Origin: Galeruca laticollis
Taxonomy: Eukaryota > Arthropoda > Insecta > Coleoptera > Chrysomelidae
Length of the DNA stretch: 64,000 nucleotides
Assembly: GCA_963921935.1 (NCBI GenBank)
Contig: OY998175.1
Location: forward strand, 211,064,655-211,128,654
Reading direction: 5' to 3'
Shown: in pieces, positions 11,884 to 22,248 of the stretch
Position numbering within the stretch: the first letter of the stretch is position 1
How the letters are laid out: each line of letters begins with the position of its first letter
Program-made: the position numbers and the translations under genes
The notes under the pieces: model-generated
Told to the model about the DNA's origin: nothing
Seen by the model: only the letters and a program-made list of their open reading frames with translations
The model's database searches: none

Positions 11884-12068
11884 TAAGATTTTTATCTTAC
11901 GTCGTAAAATTTCGGCAAATATAGCAATTTTCACACTAGGTAAAAACACGAAGGAATAGCTATTTTATGGAATATTGAGAAAGGAATAGCATAGCCATTC
12001 CTTCGTGTTTTTACTTACTGTGAACATGGCTAAATTTGCCGAATCGTACGTTGTAAGATAGAAGATCT
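11884..12068. repeat. foldback MITE, about 185 bp
   Basis: The outer arms (tatcttac...cggcaaat at 11893 and its inverted partner ending gtaagata at 12060) and the inner arms (gtaaaaacacgaaggaat at 11940 against its complement ending at about 12014) form one long imperfect hairpin. There is no coding capacity. It sits just beside a (TA)n tract, a common site for TA-targeting MITEs. Confidence 0.75.
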
Positions 12069-12796
12069 TGACATGATACAAAAAAAAAATTATATATTTT
12101 AATTTAGAAGTTGTGCTTGTTGTTCGATAAGAGAATAATTGCTGTTTAGATATTCTAGACACATTTTATTTTCTCAAAAACATCTATTTTGAAAAATGAT
12201 TGCCTTGATAAACATAATTGAATTTGCTGGCCAAAGATCTTATTATATACCGATTAGTAAAGCCAAAAAAAAATATTTGGTACCTCATTACGCTATATAC
12301 ATTTGCAATCCCCATAGTGTTATTTCAATTAGAAAAGTTCTCACAGCGCGAAGTCAATTTGTTGTCCGCATAAAGTAGTATGGATAAGAGAAATATTTGT
12401 GTATTTAAAATTTATTTTGTGTGTTTAGTAACAATAACTTAATGCACGACAGAAAAAAAAGTATAATATGCGTACACAAAATATAAACTAAGTAGGCCTA
12501 TTTTTTATGATGTCCACAGAATGTTATCAGGATGTGGTTGTCCTCACAAGGTACTTCGTACACGTATAGGTGTGTGTGTGAGGTTACAATGGCTTCGGAA
12601 GAGATTCCATTCGCCAGATTTAATTTGTATTGCAAAAAATGATTGACTGTCATCACTCTGCCTTCACATTATATTTAATACCTAATATCTTTAACTAGTT
12701 TAATCGTTTTTTTTTCCTCATTTATTTTTTGTTCTTTTTTTTATTTATTCTTAATTTTTTTCCTTTTATTTCTCTTTTTTTATTTTTTTTGATTCT

Positions 12797-12797
<1 letters not shown>
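12069..12797. other. no gene seen; T-rich low-complexity end
   Basis: One 60-codon frame (12196-12378) lacks any recognisable feature. From about 12700 the sequence is T-rich low complexity that grades into the next TA tract. Confidence 0.4.

Positions 12798-12831
<34 letters not shown>
12798..12831. repeat. (TA)n microsatellite, left of MITE
   Basis: About 16 TA units. It flanks the 12871-12997 inverted repeat on the left, with a second TA tract on the right. Confidence 0.9.
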
Positions 12832-12836
<5 letters not shown>

Positions 12837-12870
12837 AAGATGCAGGAATATCGCGTGATATGTTAACAAC

Positions 12871-12996
12871 AACAACAAAGAGATTCATGGGTAATTCACG
12901 CAAAATAAAATGAGCCAGAAACATGCATGTCCACGGTTACCACTTATTTCAGTAACCCTTTATTTTGCGTGAATTACCCATGAATCTCTTTGTTGT

Positions 12997-12997
<1 letters not shown>
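12871..12997. repeat. MITE with perfect 39-bp terminal inverted repeats
   Basis: Left arm 12871-12909 (aacaacaaagagattcat...) and right arm 12959-12997 are perfect reverse complements around a 49-bp centre. There is no ORF. The element lies between two (TA)n tracts. Confidence 0.85.

Positions 12998-13000
<3 letters not shown>

Positions 13001-13054
<54 letters not shown>
13001..13054. repeat. (TA)n microsatellite, right of MITE
   Basis: About 25 TA units following the MITE. Confidence 0.9.
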
Positions 13055-13056
<2 letters not shown>

Positions 13057-13116
13057 ATTTTTTTTATTCTTTATTTTTTTATATATTGATTTTTTTTATT
13101 CTTTATTTTTTTATAT
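13053..13116. repeat. tandem duplication, 32-bp T-rich unit
   Basis: The unit attgattttttttattct... occurs twice back to back (13053-13084 and 13085-13116) with no difference visible. Confidence 0.85.
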
Positions 13117-13265
13117 ATTTTCTTTAATTCATTTGGGGAATGCACAGGAACACTTAAATTTGCTCTGGGGCATGTCAGAGCTGGACAACACAGTGGGTGT
13201 ACCGCGTATAAATTAGGGGTGCAACATAGGTTGGACACAGAGGATCTTAGATATTAATTTCTAGT

Positions 13266-14168
13266 CTAACAATATATATGTGTATATAAAATTCTATAAA
13301 TATATACATTATTTAAACTAATCAGTTGAATTAAATTAAGTGGGTGCTGGATCAATACAGGAGAATTCTCTAGATCTTGATACAATAAATCAATTTTGTT
13401 TTGAATATTTTTACAATTTAAAATTACATGTTCCAGGTTTCCTACTTCTCCACATTCATAGTACGGTGATTCGTTTAATTTGATTTTATTTAAATATGCC
13501 GGGACAAGTGCGTGGTTAAATCTCATCCTACATATGGTTGAGACAAATCTTTTGGTATTAGCTGTTGCTGTAAATCAAGGTTTAGATGGAATATCAGTTT
13601 GTATATTTTTATATGCTTGACCAGTTTCTTTTCTTTTAAATTGATCTTTCCAGATTTGTTTTGTTTCGATTTCCAGTAAGGATGATATATCAGTGTGAAT
13701 GCACTTATATGGAGCAACATCCTCTTTGTAGATTCCTTGTTTGGCTGCTTTATCAGCTTTTTCATTTTCCTCAATCCCGCAGTGGGCTTTAATCCATATA
13801 AATTGTATTTCAACATCAAGTTCTTCCATTTTTTGATATTCTAGTAATATATTATTAGTCAGGATATAGTGTGATTTTTTTGAATAATAGATCTTTTTGA
13901 TGGATTATATCGAGCTTTTACTGTCCGAAGCTATAACATATTGATTAGTATCCCTTTCCGTAGCTTTAATATATTTTATTGCTTCCAGGATTGCAACTAG
14001 TTCTGAAAAAATTGAGAAGTAATTATTTAGCCTTAAGGATAAAGTATAGTTCTTTTTTGGATCAAAAACTGCACATGCTACTTTGTTTTCCATTTTGGAT
14101 GCATCGGTGAAGATGATATTATGTTTTGGAAAATATTTTACATCATGTTTAAATATTATTTGCCTCAA
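13266..14168 (-). pseudogene. non-LTR retrotransposon fragment: RNase H and Cys-rich end
   Basis: Three minus-strand frames make up one decayed ORF2 C-terminus. 14168-13905 starts RNase H with F-T-D-A-S-K-M and reaches A-S-D-S-K-S-S. 13829-13523 continues with F-I-W-I-K-A-H-C-G-I and E-K-A-D-K-A-A-K. 13526-13266 ends with M-R-F-N-H-A-L-V and C-G-E-V-G-N-L-E-H-V-I-L-N-C, the Cys/His end of LINE ORF2 proteins. RT and endonuclease are absent, so it is a 5'-truncated copy with at least two frameshifts. The clade is probably I- or Jockey-like with RNase H. Confidence 0.72.
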
Positions 14169-14487
14169 ATTTAATACTAAACTTGTGTCAGATAAAAAAT
14201 TATTATTCTTAAAAAGCGTAAAGAAAAATAAATAATTTATAGAGTAAACAATTGAAAACAGTTTTATACTCTATCTAAAAAGAACATGACTATTTTTTTT
14301 AAATCAAAAACTCTGGTTCTTAAAAAATATGAACAAATATAAAAATATGTATCTAGAACTATAACAAAAAAGTATTTAACTTTTTTGCAAAGAAAATACA
14401 AATTTTGACCTTCTTCGGTCTTGAGCAAATTGATCAAGTACTATTTCAATAATTTGTACATTATCAGTTTCTATTTTCTTTCTATGT
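14169..14487. other. no gene seen
   Basis: A+T-rich spacer. The short word cagggtggcccattaa just right of it (about 14489) resembles a Tc1/mariner terminus, but no partner was found. Confidence 0.35.
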
Positions 14488-14518
14488 ACAGGGTGGCCCA
14501 TTAAGCGAGGTAACCGGC

Positions 14519-14940
14519 TTGCGGTGGAAAAATACTGATACTAAAAGTGGCCAAGAGAAATTGTTGGAAATTATTTTCAATCTCAAAATTTCACCTGCTA
14601 TGTTCAAATCTAAAATTATTATTATCTCAGAAAATCGTAGGCTGGATACAGAAGTGATCCTACTTTTCAAGAAGGGAGATACAACCAATGTCGAAAATCC
14701 AAACCTATTAGCCTCTTGTCCCATCTCTATAAACTCTTTACAAAGATCTTTACTAACAGACTGACGCGAAAATTCGATTTTTATCAACCGATAGAACAAG
14801 CCGGTTTTAGAAAGGGCTTCAGTACGATTGATTGATCATTTACAAACAATCCGTAATCTAATAGAATTATCAACAGAATACAACATACCTATCCAGATGG
14901 TGTTTATCGATTTCCATAAGGCGTTTGATTAATCGAGACA
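14519..14940 (+). pseudogene. RTE-like reverse transcriptase fragment
   Basis: From about 14650 the frame reads F-K-K-G-D-T-T-N-V-E-N, then in shifted frames Q-A-G-F-R-K-G-F-S-T-I-D and V-F-I-D-F-H-K-A-F-D. These are consecutive RT motifs with the spacing of RTE-type elements. The A-F-D motif is followed at once by a stop. Both ends are missing and at least two frameshifts are present. Confidence 0.65.
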
Positions 14941-15074
14941 TGACATATTCTCAGATCTATGGATAACGCACGCATTGACCTCAGTTAGATTAGATTAGAT
15001 TTTAACGGGGTTACAATAATGCACTGAAACCTAAGGTTTATTGTGCCCCCATATCAGAGCTGTTCTCGCTACTA

Positions 15075-15300
15075 TTACAGCTCGCCTTCCAGTTCCAGGG
15101 TTCTAATGAACTCTAGTATTTGGAACGGCTTCAACGAGGTTATATCCTCACTCTTAAAAGTTTCTTGTCCGAAGCATTTCTTGCGTTGGCTTGCAATGGC
15201 GAGGCATTCCAGAACTAGGTGATCCGGAGTTTCATCCTCCTCCCCACAGAATCTACACTCGTCAATCTCTGCTAGACCTATTCTCATTAGGTGCTTCCTA
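15075..15300 (-). pseudogene. LOA-like ORF2 C-terminal zinc motif
   Basis: A short frame with M-R-I-G-L-A and then C-R-F-C-G-E-E-D-E-T-P-D-H-L-V-L-E-C, a C-x2-C...H...C pattern that ends many LINE ORF2 proteins. In the original element it would follow RNase H or RT; here it directly follows the ORF1 remnant. Confidence 0.72.
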
Positions 15301-15820
15301 AGGCGGCAATGTCCTGTAAGAAAGCCCGTGAGGAGATGTTAAGAACTCGACATACCCCGAGACAAGGATACGCCCAAAACGGAAGTTTAGCGCGTAACCT
15401 CCTGTCTTCAGAGCCTCCCCAGATTGGTGATCGATCCCAATCGTGAGGATAGTTACCTGTCCCTCCTTTTTTAGAGTTCAGGATCTTCCAAGCCCCAGTA
15501 GTGAGGTTGGAGTTCAGAACCTCGACAAGTTGGAGGATCTTCTCCGTTATGGTGACCGGCTTTGGGATGTCGTCTCCACTTCGAGCCACCAATTCGGGTC
15601 CTTCCCAAGAGTTTAATTTCGGCGCTGACCTCATGAGCCAGTCTGCCGATTCTTGTGACCCACAGTCTACCAGTATCATTCCACAACGGAAACGTATACG
15701 TGAGAAGTATATCCCTTTCTCCTTGCTCTTGCACAGCCCTTCCACCAGAGTGTCTTCCAGGGTGGAGAGCTGCTCTGCTTTCAGGATGACCCCAGGATAA
15801 TTATTGGGCATTATTCCCAC
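15287..15820 (-). CDS. LOA-like ORF1, DUF4780-like domain
   Basis: A 177-codon frame whose core (I-L-V-D-C-G, A-D-W-L-M-R-S, then W-E-G-P-E-L and P-K-P-V-T-I-T) matches the general look of DUF4780, a domain of insect retrotransposon ORF1 proteins. The function is presumably RNA binding in the retrotransposon particle. The homologous region of the second copy lies at 43580-43950 but is broken there; this copy is open through the domain. The C-terminal third after residue about 120 (ending near the deletion junction) runs through a frameshift. The Met at 15820 is only the first in this frame; the natural ORF1 start is upstream. Confidence 0.6.
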   Translation of the reverse strand: MGIMPNNYPGVILKAEQLSTLEDTLVEGLCKSKEKGIYFSRIRFRCGMILVDCGSQESADWLMRSAPKLNSWEGPELVARSGDDIPKPVTITEKILQLVEVLNSNLTTGAWKILNSKKGGTGNYPHDWDRSPIWGGSEDRRLRAKLPFWAYPCLGVCRVLNISSRAFLQDIAALGST

Positions 15821-16216
15821 CCTGAAAGACTCCTCTGTTTTAACAGCTGCTGAGTAACCAGTGGCTTACTCAGTAACTGTTGTAGCCGTTTTTGGTTTTT
15901 TACTAAGAGGTCTTTGCGGAGGAGTGATCCTCCGGACCTCTTTTCAGCTTTACCTTCCCCGTTGGTGGTTCCTTCTGGGGGTTGGGCGCTGAATAGCCTG
16001 CTTCCTGGCCTCTTCAGGGGATATACCCTGATTGAGGAGTCGCAGGTATTTTCGCATCCCTGCTCCACTGAGGCCTTTTCTCAGTGGGTCGTCTATGCCG
16101 CCCGGTTCTCCCAGTTTTGGGAGGTTGAATGGAATACGACCTTTGTGCCGTGTTTGGCATTTTTTCCCTCTGTGAGGTGCCCGCATGAAGAGGTGGAGGT
16201 TTTCTCGTGGGACCAT
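15811..16216 (-). pseudogene. LOA-like ORF1 N-terminal part, frameshifted
   Basis: Two overlapping frames (16216-15950 and 16068-15811) carry the N-terminal part of ORF1. The segment R-K-Y-L-R-L-L-N-Q-G-I-S-P-E-E-A-R-K is shared with the second copy (about 43360-43420), followed by a Pro/Lys-rich stretch. A slip near 15960 moves the reading to the second frame, and a further slip joins it to the DUF4780 part. Confidence 0.6.
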
Positions 16217-16223
16217 TTATGGA

Positions 16224-16258
16224 AAGAGAAAGAAAAAGTCTTACTTTTTCTTTCTCTT
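16224..16258. repeat. small perfect foldback, 16-nt arms, 3-nt loop
   Basis: aagagaaagaaaaagt (16224-16239) and its exact reverse complement (16243-16258) are separated by ctt. It sits at the start of the LOA-like ORF1 region. Confidence 0.85.
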
Positions 16259-16828
16259 ACCAGCTAGGATCATTACGGTTCACCGCTGCAGAGCCCCGCG
16301 TGCAGAGATAAGGGATTCAATACAATGGAGTTCCCCCCCGGTGCTCCAAGGTCGAAACCAGTAAGGACTATTCTTCTATATAGTCACGCATTCTTCGGCC
16401 TGGTTTCCCACCTTGACTTTAGGTTTTTAATGAGGTTGTCTTCTCTTGGTCCGGGCATTAAAGCCAAGATCCCCCTCCATTCCACTGGCTCGCGAGAGTT
16501 GAGCACAGACAGCCAGGAGACATTGGTATAACAGGCGATTTCGAGGTAAGCTCGAACTTTCACCCGGCAGCGTAACCCTGTGTGTAATCCCTTAGCCACG
16601 ATACTACAGCTGGGACAGGTAAAGTTGGTCCGCGGCAGGGTATTCGAGGGCTGCCAGTTGAGTTTTTAAACACAACGAGCCCCCAGATATTTCCCCGCAG
16701 ACCTCCTCCTCATATAAAATCATCTCAGAGGCCCTTCTTCTATCAGCCACCTGGGGACGCGCCGGATTGGTGCTTCACATCAATAAATATCCCGACGAAC
16801 TACGTACATATATACTGATGTGGACCCG

Positions 16829-16986
16829 GCCCTTATTCCCTTAAAGTCCCTTTTTTGGAATTTGTTCCCTAAAGTCCCTTTTTTGTGATAGTTGTAGCAT
16901 ATTGAGATAATCCCCAATGATGTAAAATCTGAAGGGGCTTTTAGCTTTTTGGAAAAAGCTTTTATTTTATATAATAATATTTAGTC
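16829..16986. other. short spacer with duplicated word
   Basis: The word cctaaagtccctttttt, or a close variant, occurs twice between 16845 and 16885. There is no gene. Confidence 0.4.
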
Positions 16987-17218
16987 GAGTACCAAAATAC
17001 TAGAGAGTGACTAATGCCTGAGTTAGGTGTCGATGCCATGCGATACTGAACCGAAAATACCATAACATAATAAAGATAATTATGCCCAGTCCTCCAAATT
17101 AGTAGAGGTGGCAGTGAATTCGCACAATTCTTGCCTCTGTGGTATGGTATTTTCACTTTAGTATCGCAAAGAACTGACTGAATCGCGGTATTAGTCACTC
17201 TCTAGTATTTTGGTACTC
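16987..17218. repeat. MITE with perfect 29-bp terminal inverted repeats
   Basis: Left end 16987-17015 (gagtaccaaaatactagag...) and right end 17190-17218 are perfect reverse complements. The inverted match continues outward as ttagt(c) at 16981 with only a one-base gap. The 232-bp element has no ORF. Confidence 0.85.
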
Positions 17219-17288
17219 ACTAATTACTATCGGTCTTATTAGATCACTTGATCCAGGATTTCTGGTTGATATAATTAGTTACCAAGTC

Positions 17289-17430
17289 GTGTTGGAAGAA
17301 GAGAGTCACAAGTAAAGTGTAAAATTTTTGATTTCGGGATTTTTAACTAAAAATTTCATGATTTTCAGCTATTTCGTTAAAAAATCCCGAAATAAAAAAT
17401 TTTACACTTGTGACTCTCTTCTTCCAGCAC
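17289..17430. repeat. foldback MITE, about 142 bp
   Basis: Arms of about 55 bp starting gtg(t/c)tggaagaagagag at 17289 and ending at 17430 pair with small indels around a short A+T-rich centre. It has no coding capacity. Confidence 0.8.
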
Positions 17431-19703
17431 AACCACATATCATTTCTTTTCAGTGGAAAACTAAACCATATAATACAAAAATGAGAAAATGTAAAGTTAG
17501 ACATTTGGTTTAAAGAAAAAGATAAAAATGGTTTTATAATAGTGTGATAAATGCGAATACCAAATAGAAAAATTTAAATTAGTAACTTTCGGAACACACG
17601 GTAAAACATATTTTATTTCAAATATAATATAAAAAGTGGAATTCGACCCACTTTTTGTTTAGAAAAATGATACAGAACCATAACAGCTTTGAAACAAATA
17701 AAACATTTTACTAGGTCAAAATTAAATAATTGTTTTGTATACAACTAGTTAATAACGAAAAATCGAGGCCGCTTCAAAACAAAAAATGGATTTTTGCAAT
17801 TCAACAAAAAAACCCCAAACCTAATTCAGGGGTATAGTAAAAACCAACTACAGAGCAGTCAGAAAAACAGACAGTGCCGGGGCGACAAACGCGAAGGGAA
17901 AAATCCTTTCCCTGTCACGGTAACGGGTATCAGTTTTCTTGGTGTTAGCGGCTTCAGAGGAAGAAGTTTTTCTCCGTTGTGTCAGGGTGTAATAGGGATA
18001 CTTAGATATCCTTGACGGTGAACACTGTCCCCCGTCGGTGACACAAAACGGGAAAACTCGCCCTCTACTCGAAGTTCAACATAGCTCGATACCGGTTACT
18101 AGCGTTACCCGCGGTTTCTAGAAAGATAGTGAAAGCAGGCAGTAATTCGAAGACCGGAAAAAGGGAGTTTTTCGCGCGGTAAGTTTTTAAACAAGTTGAG
18201 ATTTGTTTTTTTTTTAGGGAGAATTTACACGTTTTATTATTGTACTCTGGTTCTAAACTTGGTATCTATAACGTAACTATATACATAGGAGAAGCTATAA
18301 CAGTAGACCTATTTCATTATTTATTCTTTCACGGGGATTTGACAAGTTGGCAGGTTTCAATTAGGTACTGCAGGTCCAGGCTCACAATTTGGGCACTGCT
18401 CGCTATATAAGATATGAGTTATCGTGTGTGATGTTAGAATAAGGTTTTCTCCAAAATTGTAGGAACCTTTCACTTTCTCTAGGGTGCATATAACCGACAG
18501 GAGTTGGGCACTATTTATTTGAATATTGTTTTACGCTACATAATTCGCTTCCACCTCGTAGATGGGAGATAAACAGAGGGTTAAACCGAGATTTATTTGT
18601 ACCGAGTAACACGGGCCGGGAGCGTATGATCTTGTCTCCTTGATGTCCCATCTCCAGTGAAATTTTCGCGACGATAAATAAAAGCTAAGTAATTCAGACG
18701 TGATTAAGTAACTTCATTCATATCAAGTAAAATAAATAAACATTGTAGGTTATTCAAAGACCTGAAAATTTGCAACCCGGCACTTACGCACTGAACGGGA
18801 TTGTCGATAAACATTTATTACTCATAGATCAGCAGAATTCCTTTTAACGACTCCGATTTCACTTTCTGTTTATACAGGGGGAAATGACTCGAAATCACAG
18901 TCGTTTTGTATATTATTTGTTTTAAGAGCAACATAGGTGTTTTTCGCAATGAGACAGTGGAACTTCGAAATTAGGGTTAAATCATACGCCCCTCGCACAC
19001 GTTAAACATATTAAATGATAAGTGGGTAGGAAATTAATTTTTTTATTCTATTTCGTGGTGAGGGATATTATACTTATTTGTTGTTGGTCATATGTTATAC
19101 AGCGAAAGATTTAGTACGTACGATTTATAGATAAGTGTATAGTTACTTTGATAGTGGGGAAATTTAATAATTTGTCTTGATATTGGGTTTTTATTTTTTA
19201 TGTATATGTATACAGAGAAAAGTTTTATTATATTTTTTTCAACTTTGTGGTTTCCCCATACTTTATTTATAATCCTTCCCCAAGTTTTCCCTAGAGTGTG
19301 TATACATAGCGGATACGAGGACGAACTGAGAGAACAATCCTGTCCTGGCGAAGGAAATCAAACCGTTTTAAGACCAGGCGCTCCCAGCCTAAATCGGACT
19401 GGATTTGCATTACACGCTCGGCTGCATATTTGAGAAAAGAATTGGTGACCCAAGGTCGAGATTCATTACAGTGGTGACAGCGTTTTTTTGTTAATAAGCA
19501 ATTCAGTAACAAAGGGTAGAGTGGTGATAGATTTGTTAGAATAGGAACTTGGGCAAAACGGGCCAGTGATAGTGAAGTCATGTGTACTATTTGTGAAATT
19601 TTAATTCGTGTTGACCACGGAAAATACCGCCTCGCCAGCATGCTGGAATGAAATCCCACATCGGTAATTGTAAGATCAAACTCACTCCGTTGCAGCTAAA
19701 ACT
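17431..19703. other. unassigned; contains a GC-richer patch with splice-like signals
   Basis: There are no convincing ORFs in 2.3 kb. A short hairpin (aaaaagtgg/ccactttt) lies at about 17630-17657. From about 17860 to 18180 the base composition is much less A+T-rich than its surroundings. This patch ends with gcggtaagtt (about 18177) and is followed within 45 bp by a T-run ending in ttttag (about 18217), which looks like a tiny GT-AG intron. It could be the leader of an unknown element or gene. No protein could be assigned to it. Confidence 0.35.
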
Positions 19704-20474
19704 TTGCAAGACAGATGTAAACCAACCACAAGTGGATCAGTGACAGTGGCACTAGGTAGCACAAAACCCGCTGCAGTTAAAGCCGAGCTCTATTGGGCAA
19801 TAAAGTCTGTACTATCCAATTATTCAATAAACTCGTGTAGTGTTATAAATCAGCTATTTAGATTGATGTTTTCTTCCGAAGTACCTGATGATTTTTCCCT
19901 TTCTGCTGCCAAATTGATGTATTTAATAACCGAAGCTCTGGGACCTTACTTTTGGGGAAAGCTTAAAGAAGATGTTAAAGCTTATTTCTATACAATATGT
20001 TTCGATGAAACTACCAACGAAATTAGTCAGAAAGAATTCCGAATTGCAAATCGTTAGTGGTCAGACTCTGAGTCAAAAATCGTTCAGAGGCACCTACAGA
20101 CTTTCTTTATTGGTAGTGCTAAAGCTGAGGACTTACATAATAAAATTCTTGCCGCGGTACAAAAGGCAGATATTCAATCGAGGAATTTAATAATGATTGG
20201 TTGTGATGGCCCTAATGTCAACAAAAAATTAATAAAACTGCTTAATGAATGTGTGTTAGATGTAAAATTCAAAGGATTGATTAATATAGGCTCATGCAGC
20301 CTACATAAAGTTCATAATGCTTTTCTGAAAGGTCTGGAACAAAGGGACATAAACGTCAATGATTTGATTAATTTTTTTAACTTTTTTGATGGTTGGCCTG
20401 CTCGTTGGGAAGCATATACAGACGTCCAGAATTCCGAAAAAGTATCAAATCATCAGTTTGTTAAGCATGCTTAA
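19704..20474 (+). pseudogene. hAT-like transposase fragment
   Basis: Two frames (19704-20057 and 20193-20474) linked by one stop at 20055-20057 encode the middle of a hAT-superfamily-like transposase. Typical words in order are F-D-E-T-T-N, W-S-D-S (just after the stop), H-L-Q-T-F-F, G-C-D-G-P-N-V-N-K and C-S-L-H-K-V-H-N-A-F. This order is widespread in insect hAT-like proteins with a disrupted RNase H fold. The zinc finger and the C-terminal dimerisation region are missing. The coding part ends abruptly at the palindrome 20449-20486. Confidence 0.7.
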
Positions 20475-20486
20475 CAAACTGATGAT
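20449..20486. repeat. perfect 38-bp palindrome truncating the hAT fragment
   Basis: atcatcagtttgttaagca is followed directly by its exact reverse complement, with no loop. The left half is hAT coding sequence; the right half is its mirror copy, after which the hAT sequence is lost. Confidence 0.88.
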
Positions 20487-20951
20487 GGTTCAAACTCCCC
20501 CCATGGAAAATACAATAAAATCGGTACAATAATTTTTTATTAGCATACTGCTGCAATATTTGAATTACATTTAATACGAATTACGAAATACAAATAATAT
20601 ATGTTTCATCATTATTGGATCTAAAGCTTTAATAAACTGAATTTCAAAGTACTTATAGTAGTAGCGCCGACCAAGTGAGAATCAACTCTCAGATCAATAC
20701 CGACAGTCCGGCAACATTGCTTAGAGAATTTGTGAATCGGCACAGCGCTGGCAACTTCGCTGATAATTGAAATGGATTCCATATCGGCTCCTCCCACGCA
20801 CGCGACGCCGGCGCACGCCAGTCATCATCAGATATCGTTGAATTCGCTATTACGCATATGGCGGTTTGTCGTGCATATTTATGTGTGTTGTTTTTATTGT
20901 GCAAATTTCCTTATTTTGCGTGTTGAGAAATATTATTTTAATGAAGCAAAT
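20487..20951. other. leader-like region upstream of the hAT-like first exon
   Basis: A+T-rich to about 20640, then less A+T-rich (20660-20840). The position directly ahead of the small ORF at 20952 suggests a promoter and 5' leader, but no TATA box or initiator was identified with confidence. Confidence 0.3.
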
Positions 20952-21346
20952 ATGAAGCGTACTTTACAGCAGACACAGCAGTCAATTTTGGAATTGTTTC
21001 CAAAGAAGGGGAAAGCCAATAATGAACATAACCTTCAAGTTTATAAAAGCATACTCGGTCCGTGTATAGATATTAATACAGATGATCAAGGTCTCTACTG
21101 CTCAAATAGCAACATTGAAACAGGCAGTAGTAAGACTAGTAAGTTACTTTTACGTACTATACTACTACCATATTCCACATCACATATATGATCGAAAATT
21201 GAATCAATCATTCCAAATCACTCTTTTTCGTAAAAGTCGAGTTATACGTCGTTATAGAGGGTTTTGGATGTATATATTTAAAATTTTTAAACGTATTTAA
21301 CAAAACGCTGCGTCGCTGCAAATTCACATCACTGTTTTTTGTTTTA
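20952..21346 (+). pseudogene. hAT-like first exon plus intron-like segment, fused to LOA ORF1
   Basis: A short ORF from the Met at 20952 (M-K-R-T-L-Q-Q-T-Q-Q-S-I-L-E-L-F) resembles N-termini of hAT/ZMYM-like proteins, though weakly. At 21139 the reading meets a strong donor-like GTAAGT. At 21346 a T-rich tract ends in gttttag, and LOA-like ORF1 sequence begins at 21347. The segment from about 21093 to 21346 recurs at 44253-44503 with a few substitutions, joined to the same LOA base. Joining across the apparent intron would not keep the LOA ORF1 frame, so a functional fusion protein is not supported. Confidence 0.45.
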
Positions 21347-21922
21347 GTCCAAAGAACATAGAGATACCCTCCACATCCGGAACCTCTGGAAAAAGGTGAA
21401 AGCTTGACCTTGGGTCAGCCCGAGATCTCCTCTCGCTCTGCTGGGGTGACTAGGGATGCGGAGATCGCCTCTGCATCCCGGGAAACTGGGCGGAGCAGCC
21501 TGGGAGTCGAGGGTCTGACTCGATATCAAGAAACCCGCTCGAACTCCGAGGAAAATATTGCCGTGGTAGTCGAGGAGGGTCAGGGAGAGATAAAGAAGGG
21601 GGATGAATAGAGGCTGAGTAACAAAGGTTTGGCATGCGAGGATTATAAATTGATTTATGATCAAAGGGAAGTATCTCCGCATGCCTGGGTAATCATAAGA
21701 TATAACAAAATATATATGTGTTTCAGAATACGTGTCACGGGTCCTTGTTCCAATCATGGTTCACCTCAACATTGGGGGTATCGACCGAGACATCGTCATT
21801 GCTTCTACCTACTTCGCTGGAGACGGGCCGATGACACCGCCAGAAGAAATACAAGACCTAGTGAGACACTGCAATAGCGGACGGCTGCCAATTATAATTG
21901 GTTGTGATGCCAACGCACACAA
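21347..21922 (+). mobile_element. LOA-like LINE fragment (end of ORF1, start of endonuclease)
   Basis: The sequence matches 44504 onward of the intron 5 copy: the Ser/Gly-rich ORF1 end (21400-21610), then endonuclease start words (L-V-P-I-M-V-H-L-N-I-G-G near 21745, I-I-G-C-D-A-N-A-H-N near 21890). About 140 bp present in the other copy between the ORF1 end and the endonuclease (about 44777-44940) is missing near 21618. It is cut off at about 21922 inside the endonuclease, where unrelated sequence follows. Frameshifts and the missing catalytic half make it inactive. Confidence 0.7.
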
Positions 21923-22248
21923 CCCACCCCCCGGCGGTGTTACAGGTTTTCTGCGTATTCTCTGTAGCATGGTGAATTTATTCACTAGCCAAATGGACCG
22001 ATAACAGGGTATGATACAGCCGCAGCTGTACCCGCTTCCATTTACTTGACGATTATTATCACTTCGAAACCACCTCACCAAGTACAATACATTCAACTCA
22101 CTTAAACCCCTCGAGCTCGAAAAGTCAGCCGCCATCGCCCGATAACGTTCTATACACCTTTATAGGGGTTTCTCAGTCACCTTTTAAATAAATATTCAAA
22201 ATCCTGAAATCTACATTCTTCTTATTAACTTTCGAGACATCTTCTTTC
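21923..22248. other. no gene seen
   Basis: Unassigned spacer between the truncated LOA-like copy and an RTE remnant. Confidence 0.35.

Larger units (their letters stand above)
14985..16828 (-). mobile_element. internally deleted LOA/R1-like LINE (non-autonomous copy)
   Basis: The element is read on the minus strand. The 5' leader (about 16828-16260) closely matches the leader of the plus-strand copy at 42840-43310, so the 5' end is intact. ORF1 with a DUF4780-type domain follows. At about 15355 the sequence jumps from late ORF1 directly into the last 100 codons of ORF2, then the 3' UTR. The tail is a short TAATC repeat (14985-15003). Endonuclease and RT are wholly missing while both ends remain, the form expected of a non-autonomous derivative moved in trans. 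The clade is inferred from the related 42.8-46.8 kb copy. Confidence 0.72.

Noticed and set aside
14489..14505. Mariner end (cagggtggcccattaa)
   Set aside because: A single short word without an inverted partner nearby; it may be chance or a lone remnant.
19291..19659. 122-codon minus-strand frame as a gene
   Set aside because: No recognisable domain, no family-like composition, and it lies in unassigned repeat-flanked DNA.
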